Shown here piece by piece: positions 1 through 7,273 of a stretch of DNA of 62,870 nucleotides. Where the stretch lies: NCBI GenBank assembly GCA_964519835.1, contig CAZFLD010000018.1, positions 1 to 62,870 on the forward strand. Direction: 5' to 3'. The first letter of the stretch is position 1. Every line of letters starts with the position of its first letter. Origin of the DNA: CAZFLD01 sp964519835. Lineage in GTDB: Bacteria > Spirochaetota > Spirochaetia > DSM-27196 > CAZFLD01. The position numbers and the translations under genes are program-made. The notes beneath the pieces are model-generated. The model made no database searches. It had not been told where the DNA came from and saw only the letters and a list, made by a program, of their open reading frames with translations.

Positions 1-510
1 CGTGGACAGCACTTCGACTCGAGCAAAACAATCGGACGGTTTATCGTCGTTTGCGCGCTGCTTGTGGCATCATCAACCGTTGGTGCGTTTGCGTTTCTTG
101 GAGGGCAAATGGAGACCCCGGAACTGGTCATCGATAGCGAGTGGAAGGACGGCGACGGGACAACGCTCCTCGTCGTAATGGAAATCCCGGCCCGGCACCA
201 TGCCTACCTGCCCGAATCTGAGCTCGGCCTACCGATCATCCTTGCCGCCGAGCGGCCCCGGGGCTATCCAAGCGACGTGGCCGAGTGGCCCAAGGAGGGA
301 ATCGGCTACACGATAGGCGCGATTCGGTTCCCCGAGGGGGTTGAATACGAGGACGATATCGTGCTTCGCGGCACCGTCACGTACGAAGTGGAGATCGATG
401 TGAACAACTTGACCAACGAGTCGGTCCTCTACGTCTCGTATCAGTTGTGCGACGACGAGACCCTCGTTTGCTACCCACCAGAGCTCGCGGAGGTAGTGCT
501 CGGACGTTAA
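1..510 (+). CDS. Exported DsbD N-terminal-domain-like protein (5' partial)
   Basis: The frame is open from the first base, so the true start lies outside the window; a GTG at 64 would cut through the hydrophobic segment. Residues 11-31 (KTIGRFIVVCALLVASSTVGAFAF region) look like a signal peptide or anchor, followed by an all-beta domain. Near the C-terminus is YQLCDDETLVCYPPE, which matches the two-cysteine motif of the DsbD N-terminal domain (DsbC/DsbDalpha family), used to pass electrons to periplasmic thiol partners. There is no DsbD membrane domain in the window, so it may be a stand-alone module or the downstream part of a Dsb locus. Family assignment is by motif recognition only; function in periplasmic redox is inferred. 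Confidence 0.6.
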   Translation, partial: RGQHFDSSKTIGRFIVVCALLVASSTVGAFAFLGGQMETPELVIDSEWKDGDGTTLLVVMEIPARHHAYLPESELGLPIILAAERPRGYPSDVAEWPKEGIGYTIGAIRFPEGVEYEDDIVLRGTVTYEVEIDVNNLTNESVLYVSYQLCDDETLVCYPPELAEVVLGR

Positions 511-540
511 ACCGAGGCAACGAAGCACGCGGTGGGGCGG

Positions 541-1185
541 CTACTCTATGCCCTTTTGCGTCCTTTTGCGCTCGTAGTAGTTGATAAACTCCTCCGGCAG
601 GATAATGGCGTCCTTGCTCTTCGAAGCCGTGCTTGCAAAGGGCGTTCGATTTGCCTTGATAAGCCTGTAGACATGACGCTCGACATCTTTTTTTGCTATC
701 CCGGCATTCCTGTTGATCCAGTCATTCATCTCAGGGACGGCCACCTTGTACCCCTTGTTGAAGAGGCGCTCCCCGGCCTGGAGCGCAAAGTCGACCATTG
801 CAGAGTAGCAGCGCTCCCGTTGGTCCAACCCGACGAGCTCGCTTATCTGTTTGTTTGAGTTGCGGATGTGCTCCGAGAGTTTCCGGATGACTTTGAGAGA
901 AAAGCTGCCGTTGGAGAGGATCAGCTTGTCGAAATTGCTTCTATCCACCACGAACAGCCGTGACTCGGAGACAGCGCGAGCCGTGGCGGACCGTGGACGC
1001 TCGTCTATAAGCGCCATCTCGCCGAAAAAGTCGTTCGGCTCATCGATGACCTTGAGAAGGGTCTCGCCCTGCTCGGTCTTTTTCTTGAGCTCGACGGCGC
1101 CGGAGACCAAGATGTACATCTCCTGCCCCTGTTCTTTCTCGGAAAAGATGATTTCGCCCTTGGCGTAGGTTCGAACCGTTTTCAT
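541..1185 (-). CDS. Crp-fold cyclic-nucleotide-binding regulator
   Basis: This 214-aa protein starts at an ATG preceded by GAGGG at 5-nt spacing; a longer open frame reaches 1311 but has no SD and runs through the promoter region. Residues 1-120 form a cNMP-binding beta-roll with the phosphate-binding-cassette-like segment FFGEMALIDERPRSATARA. The last 90 residues are helical (RNAGIAKKDVERHVYRLIK) and could be a small winged-helix output, but they are not a textbook Crp HTH. It is transcribed divergently from the next gene across a 49-bp region with -10-like boxes on both strands. Spirochaetes carry many such stand-alone cNMP-fold proteins. The ligand is unknown. Confidence 0.8.
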   Translation of the reverse strand: MKTVRTYAKGEIIFSEKEQGQEMYILVSGAVELKKKTEQGETLLKVIDEPNDFFGEMALIDERPRSATARAVSESRLFVVDRSNFDKLILSNGSFSLKVIRKLSEHIRNSNKQISELVGLDQRERCYSAMVDFALQAGERLFNKGYKVAVPEMNDWINRNAGIAKKDVERHVYRLIKANRTPFASTASKSKDAIILPEEFINYYERKRTQKGIE

Positions 1186-1234
1186 AATTCCCTCAATTAT
1201 ATCAAAAGCACGGGCGATGAAGTATAATACCCAT
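1186..1234. promoter_or_regulatory. Divergent promoter region with two TATAAT boxes
   Basis: A perfect TATAAT lies on the plus strand at 1223-1228, exactly six bases before the ATG at 1235. A second perfect TATAAT lies on the minus strand at 1196-1201, facing the Crp-fold gene. Neither has a convincing -35 hexamer. If the plus box is used, the +1 would fall on or next to the start codon, giving a leaderless mRNA. This is inferred from spacing only. Confidence 0.45.
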
Positions 1235-1666
1235 ATGATCGAACTACGAACTCTGCCCTTGGAGGCGGTGGACCGATGTATTGAGAACGGCGAGTTTGAC
1301 GAGGACATCACGGGGGCGGCGAAGCGCGTTGCGGTTGTGATGACTCAGGGGTGGTGCCCGCAGTGGACCGCCATGAAGCACTATCTCGAACGCATCGCTC
1401 GTGAAGCCGGCCACAATTCGGGCCAGAATCCAATCCGGAAATCGGGCGACGCGCCGGAAGGCGATTCCGACGACGGCGCCACTCCGCTTGTGGTCTATAC
1501 GCTGGTGTACGATCAAATCGCAGCCTTTCACAGTTTTCGGACCACAAAAGAAAACGTCTTTCAGAATGATCTTGTGCCCTACGTTCGGTATTACAAAGAC
1601 GGAGCGCTACGCGATACGTCGAATTTCGTCGGCCGCGAAGAGTTTCTTCACCGCGCCAAAAAGTAG
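1235..1666 (+). CDS. Small thioredoxin-like protein
   Basis: This is a 143-aa cytoplasmic protein with no signal peptide. The segment VAVVMTQGWCPQWTAMKHYL resembles the first beta strand and active-site helix of thioredoxin folds, with a single cysteine followed by PQW rather than a CxxC pair. Later strands (LVVYTLVYDQ) and a C-terminal FVGREEFL helix also fit that fold. An in-frame ATG at 1217 exists, but it would place the TATAAT box inside the coding region, so I prefer 1235. Its 3' end overlaps the convergent M23 gene by 19 bp. It could be a monothiol redox or thiol-sensing protein; the exact role is unknown. Confidence 0.6.
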   Translation: MIELRTLPLEAVDRCIENGEFDEDITGAAKRVAVVMTQGWCPQWTAMKHYLERIAREAGHNSGQNPIRKSGDAPEGDSDDGATPLVVYTLVYDQIAAFHSFRTTKENVFQNDLVPYVRYYKDGALRDTSNFVGREEFLHRAKK

Positions 1667-3102
1667 ACCCACGCGTCGTGCTCCGGCAGGTACGCCGGTG
1701 CCGTGGGGCTCGCGGCGAGCACGGTGGTCTTGGATAGCTCGGCGGACAAAATCGACCCTACCACGGCAGCGTCCCGCATCGGCGATGCGTAGAGCGGAAA
1801 CGACTCTTCAACGCCGTCCGGAGCGGCCTCCATCTCGGCAAGCGGCTCGAGGGCGGTGGTGGTATAGCCCCATCTGCCGTCGGTGAGACCAACGAGGTAG
1901 TACTCGCCAACCGAGCCCACCACACGGACCAGTTCACCTGCCGTCAGGCGACCGATAACCGGCGCTGCCGGAAGCTCGTTCGGGTGCATCGACGTCGGGT
2001 GGAGGCGTCGCCCCCGAGCATCTACCTGGGCCGGCGACCGTCTCGTGCCGTTTTCCGAGCGCGGCCTGCGAAAGACAGCTCCGTCCTCGGCGGCGCGGGC
2101 CCAATTCGCGAGGTCGGACGCCGCCCGGGCCGGTGCCACGGGACTGCTCGTCTCCACAAAGTAGTACCAAGCATCCACCGGGCGGCCCCAGCTCCGGTCG
2201 TAGATCCCGATGTGGAGGTGGGGCGCGGTTGTCACGGCGTTTCCCGTGTTTCCGACCGTGCCGATAACGTCTCCCGGTAGAACACGGTCTCCCTCCTCCA
2301 CACTCTGTTCGGTCAGATGGGCGTAGTAGACAAATATCCCTTGTTCCTCATCCACCAGGCTTACGACGTTTCCACCGAGCTCCCGCACACCCACCGAGAT
2401 AACCTCTCCCTTAGCCACCGCGACCAGTTGAGAGCCTCGCGGCGCAAAAATGTCGAGGCCGTGGTGAACTCGCAGGCCACCGTCCCGCGGCAGTCCAAAG
2501 TAGCTCCAAATCTCCTCCTCACCGGCAGCCGGAAGCGGCCAGGTAAGCGAGGGACCTACGTCGAGGGAAAGCTCCATCTCTCCGCCGGAGAATACCGGCG
2601 GCTGAACAACAAGGATGTAGGAGCCGGTGCTCCGAACGGCGTGATCTAGGACCGCACCGTCGGCACCGGTTGTCACCGAGCGGGATACAAGCTGCAACCG
2701 CCCCCGAAGCTCGGGTCGGGAGGATGCCTCGAGGTAGATGTCGACGTACACCGCAAACTCGGCGTCGATCCGCAGCTTGAGCCGCTGCCCTTGGTAGGCG
2801 GGGATTGCAACCGCGAACCCCTCAGGCATATCGGGGTCCAAGCGGATCGTGGCGGCAAAGGGCGGCAATACGGTCACCGACCGCGCTACGGCGGCTTCAC
2901 GGGCGGCGGCCCATGCGTCGCCCAGGGAGGTGTCTCTCATTTGCGCGAGCGCCTGTGCGTGTGCCGCGCTTGTGGGAGCCGCCCACGCACGCACCGCAGG
3001 AGCCGGTCGGCTGCAGGCGCCGGTCAAGATGACGGCGGCGGCAACCAAGACCACAACCGCGGTCGAGGAAGACACCCCGCTCGGCCGTCGCGAAACCACC
3101 AC
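1648..3102 (-). CDS. M23-family peptidase lipoprotein
   Basis: This 484-aa protein has an N-terminal signal with a lipobox (LTGAC, Cys at about residue 30), so it is likely lipid-anchored. A beta-rich domain (about 60-190) precedes an M23/LytM domain with the zinc motifs HGLD and HLHIG, preserved well enough to suggest an active zinc endopeptidase acting on peptidoglycan peptides. After it comes a C-terminal SH3-like segment (GELVRVVGSVGEYYLV) that may bind cell wall. The gene lies immediately downstream of the C45-like gene (2-bp gap), so the two are probably cotranscribed. Substrate specificity cannot be read from sequence. Confidence 0.85.
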   Translation of the reverse strand: MVVSRRPSGVSSSTAVVVLVAAAVILTGACSRPAPAVRAWAAPTSAAHAQALAQMRDTSLGDAWAAAREAAVARSVTVLPPFAATIRLDPDMPEGFAVAIPAYQGQRLKLRIDAEFAVYVDIYLEASSRPELRGRLQLVSRSVTTGADGAVLDHAVRSTGSYILVVQPPVFSGGEMELSLDVGPSLTWPLPAAGEEEIWSYFGLPRDGGLRVHHGLDIFAPRGSQLVAVAKGEVISVGVRELGGNVVSLVDEEQGIFVYYAHLTEQSVEEGDRVLPGDVIGTVGNTGNAVTTAPHLHIGIYDRSWGRPVDAWYYFVETSSPVAPARAASDLANWARAAEDGAVFRRPRSENGTRRSPAQVDARGRRLHPTSMHPNELPAAPVIGRLTAGELVRVVGSVGEYYLVGLTDGRWGYTTTALEPLAEMEAAPDGVEESFPLYASPMRDAAVVGSILSAELSKTTVLAASPTAPAYLPEHDAWVYFLAR

Positions 3103-3104
3103 GG

Positions 3105-4109
3105 CTAGATCACCTTTTTTTGGAGGACCGTGGTTCCCTCGCCGTTTCGCAGCGCAAATGCCAAGCCCGGCGTGGCGGCGAAGACCACCGTAGCGGTCGT
3201 GGTGAAGTCGGCGGGACCGTCGAGGTGAACACCTACAGCGGATAGGACGGTCCAGGCGCCGTCGACACTTGCCTCGGCCGAGGCCGCAAGACCGATCCCC
3301 GCCGTGTACCGGGACGCACTCGTGGAGTCCGGTGGGGGCATCGGCAGATGGCCGAGTTTGGCACTGATGTAGTGGTTGGTCCTGTAGTAGCGATCACCGA
3401 TCTCCGTGACCGCAGTGGTATCGGCGGTGGTTTCGACATTCACGGCACGGCCTTCGGCGGCGGAGATGATGTTGTAGCTAACGCCGCCGCTTCGCGGGGC
3501 ATGTTTGGCCGCCCGCCGGCAGGCATCGTCGATGGTCGGCGCCTCCATAACACATCGACCCACGAGGATTCGCGGCATGCCTATCGTGCCGGTGGGATCG
3601 GGAAGGCTATTGCAACTGATTGCCAAGCCATGGCTGTTGCACGCAAAGCTGATGCCCGGAACCATACCGGCGTGACAGTGGGCGATCATCCACTCACCGC
3701 CGCCCAGCTCGTAGGTCACGAGGTAGGCGTCGCGACCGATATCCGGATCGTGATCCTCGTTGTGGCCCAAGACGTAGGAGGACCGCCTTTTGTCGCGGCG
3801 AAGAACAATCGTAGAGCAGGACTCTCGATACGGCAGGTGCATAAAATTCAGTGCGAGAAGCGTCCGAACGGTAACCTCCGCTCCCTCGGCCACACCACGA
3901 ACCTCGGCCAGGTAGTCCGGAAATTCCGCCTCGGCCCGTGCCGTCACGGAATCCAGCACTCCCGGCTCCTTGTGGTCCAAATCAATTCGCCGCTTGACAA
4001 GCTTGCTTGACGCAACGGCCCGTGTGATGCGCTCGCCAAAGGCTCGGCCGACGACCAAGCCACTGTCGTATCCTGGAGGCCCCACACGGAGATCGGGGAA
4101 GTCCAACAT
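3105..4109 (-). CDS. C45-type acyl-CoA:6-APA acyltransferase-like NTN hydrolase
   Basis: This 334-aa protein resembles the C45 family (penicillin acyltransferase-like NTN hydrolases). The motif ESCSTIVLRRDK followed by GHNEDH fits the autoproteolytic Cys nucleophile strand and the next conserved Asn/Asp region. An N-terminal YDSGLVVGRAFGERI matches the usual opening helix. In this family a propeptide is cleaved before the Cys, and the enzyme then hydrolyses or transfers an acyl or amide group. The open frame extends to a TTG at 4184, but the family opening sits right after the ATG at 4109; neither has a strong SD. It is followed 2 bp later by the M23 lipoprotein gene. The natural substrate is unknown. 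Confidence 0.72.
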   Translation of the reverse strand: MLDFPDLRVGPPGYDSGLVVGRAFGERITRAVASSKLVKRRIDLDHKEPGVLDSVTARAEAEFPDYLAEVRGVAEGAEVTVRTLLALNFMHLPYRESCSTIVLRRDKRRSSYVLGHNEDHDPDIGRDAYLVTYELGGGEWMIAHCHAGMVPGISFACNSHGLAISCNSLPDPTGTIGMPRILVGRCVMEAPTIDDACRRAAKHAPRSGGVSYNIISAAEGRAVNVETTADTTAVTEIGDRYYRTNHYISAKLGHLPMPPPDSTSASRYTAGIGLAASAEASVDGAWTVLSAVGVHLDGPADFTTTATVVFAATPGLAFALRNGEGTTVLQKKVI

Positions 4110-4265
4110 GGCCGAGAGTCTACCGGCGGCCCCGCTCCGCGTAAAGATCTTGGAACGTCCGAAGATGAGGTCATAAAAATCCAATCAGACCACACAATTG
4201 TTCAATACCTTCAATCGAGTCGCGAGTACGGTGTGTTCAACACCCTCACCAAGGAGACTCCTTAG

Positions 4266-5615
4266 ATGACCGGAAAGGAACTCGTACTTGCTACCTATCA
4301 CCATAAAAACACGGATACACTGCCCTGGGTTCCGTTTGCCGGCGTACACGCGGGCAAACTCAAGGGCTATAACGCAAAAGAAATTTGCTCGGACGGCGAA
4401 AAACTCCTGGAATCGATCCTCGAAGTAAACAAGATATACCACCCCGACGGCCAGCCCGTGATGTTCGACCTTCAACTCGAGGCCGAGGTTCTCGGCTGTG
4501 ACCTCGTCTGGTCGGAAACAGGTCCGCCTACCGTGGCATCACACCCCCTGGAGAACGAAAAATCCATCCCGACTGAGAGTGACGTGACCGCAAAGGGACG
4601 ATTCCCCATGGTCCTCGACGTAACCAAGCGGTTTGTGGAAGCGGTAGAGGGAAACACGGCGGTCTTTGGTCTTCTGTGCGGCCCCTTCACCCTTGCCTCG
4701 CACCTTCGCGGAACAAACATCTTTATGGACATGTTCGACGACGAGGACTACGTGCACAAACTTCTCGACTTCACGACGAAGGTCGCCGAGAAGGTGGCGG
4801 AAGCCTACAGCAAGGCCGGTGTAGATATCATCGCTTCGGTCGACCCGTTGGTCTCTCAGATCTCCCCGGACCACTTTACCCAGTTCTTGAGTGCGCCCTA
4901 CACACGGCTGTTTGACTCGATACAAAACCTGGGAAACCTGTCGTCATTTTTCGTCTGCGGCGATGCAACAAAAAATATCGAAGTGATGTGCAAGACCGGG
5001 CCCGACGGCATCTCCATCGACGAAAACATCAACATGGTAAGCGCCAAGGCGATCACCGATCGCTACAACGTGACCATAGGCGGCAACATCCCACTCACCA
5101 CCGTCATGCTCTTTGGCAATCAACAGGACAACATGAAGACCGTGGTGGAGTTGATCGACTCCGTGGACTCCCACAACCTCGTGATTTCACCGGGCTGTGA
5201 CATGCCCTACGACTGCCCAATCGAAAGCTCCATCGCAATCGAGCAAGCCGTCCACCAGACCGACTCAACGAGGGAGCTGATCAAGAACTACGAAAGCGCG
5301 ACCTTCGACATCGAGATCGACCTTCCGGAGTACGACTCGTTGCAGCGGCCCCTTGTCGAGGTATTTACCATCGACAGCGAAACCTGCGCCGCGTGCACCT
5401 ACATGTTCCAGTCCGCCGTGGACGCGAAGAAGAAGTACGGTGAGGGAATCGACATTGTCGAGTACAAGATCACCAAAAAGGAAAACATCGCGCGCATCCA
5501 AAAGATGGGCGTGAAGCAGCTGCCGAGCATCTACGTAAACGGCGAGCTGGCCTTCGAGTCGATTATCCCGAGCCGCGATGAGTTGAATAGGGTCATCGAG
5601 AAGGTGATGGCGTAG
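4266..5615 (+). CDS. Uroporphyrinogen decarboxylase-family protein fused to a thioredoxin-like domain
   Basis: This 449-aa protein starts at an ATG with a strong AAGGAG. Residues 1-350 are a URO-D/MtaA/CmuA-type TIM barrel, the fold of corrinoid-dependent methyltransferases. The zinc motif HxC...C of MtaA appears as FVCGD with a later GCDMPYDC, so the usual His is Phe. Residues about 365-449 form a thioredoxin-like domain with CAAC at 374-377 and a cis-Pro-type QLPSIYVNG. Typical family members end before this, so it is a fusion. The downstream PocR-type regulator supports a corrinoid or one-carbon role, but no corrinoid protein gene is adjacent. A true haem-pathway UroD is unlikely. Confidence 0.82.
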   Translation: MTGKELVLATYHHKNTDTLPWVPFAGVHAGKLKGYNAKEICSDGEKLLESILEVNKIYHPDGQPVMFDLQLEAEVLGCDLVWSETGPPTVASHPLENEKSIPTESDVTAKGRFPMVLDVTKRFVEAVEGNTAVFGLLCGPFTLASHLRGTNIFMDMFDDEDYVHKLLDFTTKVAEKVAEAYSKAGVDIIASVDPLVSQISPDHFTQFLSAPYTRLFDSIQNLGNLSSFFVCGDATKNIEVMCKTGPDGISIDENINMVSAKAITDRYNVTIGGNIPLTTVMLFGNQQDNMKTVVELIDSVDSHNLVISPGCDMPYDCPIESSIAIEQAVHQTDSTRELIKNYESATFDIEIDLPEYDSLQRPLVEVFTIDSETCAACTYMFQSAVDAKKKYGEGIDIVEYKITKKENIARIQKMGVKQLPSIYVNGELAFESIIPSRDELNRVIEKVMA

Positions 5616-5616
5616 A

Positions 5617-5707
5617 CTGCCTCCCTTCTGGACCGAGCCCCGCCCCGATGTTCTAGGCTCGCGGGGCTCGATTCACATCGGGGCGGGGCTCGTCCCACGG
5701 GAGGCAG
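5617..5707 (+). repeat. Long two-stage inverted repeat (strong RNA hairpin)
   Basis: An outer 9-bp arm CTGCCTCCC (5617-5625) pairs with 5699-5707. An inner, perfect 18-bp arm CGAGCCCCGCCCCGATGT (5634-5651) pairs with 5675-5692 around a 23-nt loop that itself repeats GCGGGGCTCG. It begins one base after the upstream stop codon. There is no T tract, so it is not a standard intrinsic terminator. It could be an mRNA-stabilising hairpin, a REP/BIME-like element or a remnant of a mobile palindrome. Confidence 0.85.
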
Positions 5708-5818
5708 CCTGCAACCCGTGCTTCAGCGGCGGGCGCCCCTGCCTGCTCCCTCGATCTCGCACGGCGAGGCTCGCGCCTCAATTGGGGCTCGTCCATCGCG
5801 GCCATGGTCCGGCGACGG

Positions 5819-5833
5819 CGGGTTGAGAACCCG
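5819..5833 (+). repeat. Small inverted repeat before the AraC gene
   Basis: CGGGTT-GAG-AACCCG forms a 6-bp stem with a 3-nt loop, 28 bp ahead of the chosen ATG at 5862. It could be an operator or a leader hairpin. No SD is visible between it and the start. Confidence 0.35.
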
Positions 5834-5861
5834 GCGTCAGTCGGCGTACAGTTTGTCTCCG

Positions 5862-7169
5862 ATGTCTCAGAAAACCACCGGTATAACAACCGGCGCCAAG
5901 ACAAATACTAACGGGAAGCGTCAGGAAGAGGTTTTTCGGTGGGCCGAGTTGTACGCCAAGGGCACCGGTGTCGCGACGCGGGTTATTGACCACAACGGCG
6001 CCGTGTTGTTCCAAGCGGACGTCGGCAGGTCCGTGGACTTCTGCAAGTTGGCGGCAGGCAAAGGCGGTGAAGACTGCGCCAAGACGTGGCTGTACGGGAC
6101 CTATCAGGCCGAGCGATTTGGCGGCCGGTACATCTTTTTTTGCAGGCACTCCCTCCTTTACTGGACCACGCCGGTCTTATTGGGCCAAGGTGTCCGCGGG
6201 GCGATGGTGGCCGGACCGGTACTCGGCGTCCGCGACGTGGGGTTCTTTGAGAGCGAGGTAGCTCCGGCTTCGGCAAACGTGTCGGCAGCCCGGGAACGGT
6301 TTGTCGCGGTCCCATACATCGAGCCGGGGAGGGTCACCGCGCTCTCCGAGCTCCTCTTCGCAACGGCAAGCACCGCGGACCTTGCTATCGGCAGGAACTA
6401 CTCCACAGAAAAAGAGCTCATCGATCAGCAGAGTAGAATTGCCGAGTACATCCACGACATCAAGTCCCGCGCGGGCGCACGAGTCGAAGAACGCCCCTAC
6501 CCAATCGAGAAAGAACGCGAGCTTATTCGCCGTGTGGCTGCCGCCGATCAAGAGGGTGCCGCGCGCCTATTGAACGAAATTCTTGGGGCCGTGTTTTTCA
6601 GCGCCTCCTACGACTTCGAGGCCGTAAAGGCACGGACACTGGAGCTGATGGTCCTGTTGTCGCGAGCGGCGGTCGAGGGCGGGGCCGCAACCGACGAAAT
6701 CTTCGGCATCAACCACGAACACCTGCGGGAGATCGACGGAATATACACGCTCGACGCGCTGTCGCACTGGCTTGCGCGAATCCTCCGCCGCTTCACCGAC
6801 TGTGTGTTTGCTTTAAAAGACGTCAAACACGTCGATGCCATGCAAAAGTCCCTCCGCTACATCCGCACGCACTATCAGGAAAAGCTCAGCTTGGACACAG
6901 TTGCGGCAACCGTGGGCCTTAGCCCCTCGTATTTTTCCCGGATCTTCAAAGAGGAAATGGGCGTGCCGTTTACCCGCTACCTCAACGGCGTTCGTGTCGA
7001 CCGGGGCAAAGAGCTGTTAAACGCCACAAACTTGGAGCTATCGGATGTGGCGGCGCTGGTGGGGTTTGAGGATCAAAGCTACTTCAATCGCGTCTTTAAG
7101 CGATTGACGGGAACAAGTCCCGGTCGTTATCGCGAGTCGCGAGGAAGAAGCGGCGGCGGAGCGGCGTAA
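5862..7169 (+). CDS. AraC-family regulator with PocR sensory domain
   Basis: This is a 435-aa protein. About residues 20-180 match the PocR ligand-binding domain (FCKLAAGKGGEDCAKTWLYG, RYIFFCRHSLLYW), a sensor found in regulators of propanediol/cobalamin use and often near corrinoid enzymes. The middle is helical. The C-terminus (about 325-430) has both AraC HTH motifs (LSPSYFSRIFKEEMGVPF and VGFEDQSYFNRVFKRLTG). An open frame extends upstream to 5718, but that part is low-complexity and has no SD; MSQKTTG at 5862 is the natural start. It probably controls the neighbouring methyltransferase-like gene; the ligand is unknown. Confidence 0.9.
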   Translation: MSQKTTGITTGAKTNTNGKRQEEVFRWAELYAKGTGVATRVIDHNGAVLFQADVGRSVDFCKLAAGKGGEDCAKTWLYGTYQAERFGGRYIFFCRHSLLYWTTPVLLGQGVRGAMVAGPVLGVRDVGFFESEVAPASANVSAARERFVAVPYIEPGRVTALSELLFATASTADLAIGRNYSTEKELIDQQSRIAEYIHDIKSRAGARVEERPYPIEKERELIRRVAAADQEGAARLLNEILGAVFFSASYDFEAVKARTLELMVLLSRAAVEGGAATDEIFGINHEHLREIDGIYTLDALSHWLARILRRFTDCVFALKDVKHVDAMQKSLRYIRTHYQEKLSLDTVAATVGLSPSYFSRIFKEEMGVPFTRYLNGVRVDRGKELLNATNLELSDVAALVGFEDQSYFNRVFKRLTGTSPGRYRESRGRSGGGAA

Positions 7170-7273
7170 ACCGGGCGGGGCAGCGCAAATCAGGGTGCGA
7201 CTTGAGCGAACTCGAGTATGTACCGACAATGGGGAAGATAAAGACGCGATGAAGCGACTTGGAGCCTAACCCA

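Noticed and set aside
3348..4010. 220-aa plus-strand frame
   Set aside because: It is antisense to the C45-like gene and has no recognisable domain; it is a coding shadow of the GC-rich third positions.
7198..7217. ACTTGAG-CGAA-CTCGAGT hairpin before the 443-aa gene
   Set aside because: One mismatch, short stem and no T tract; too weak to call.
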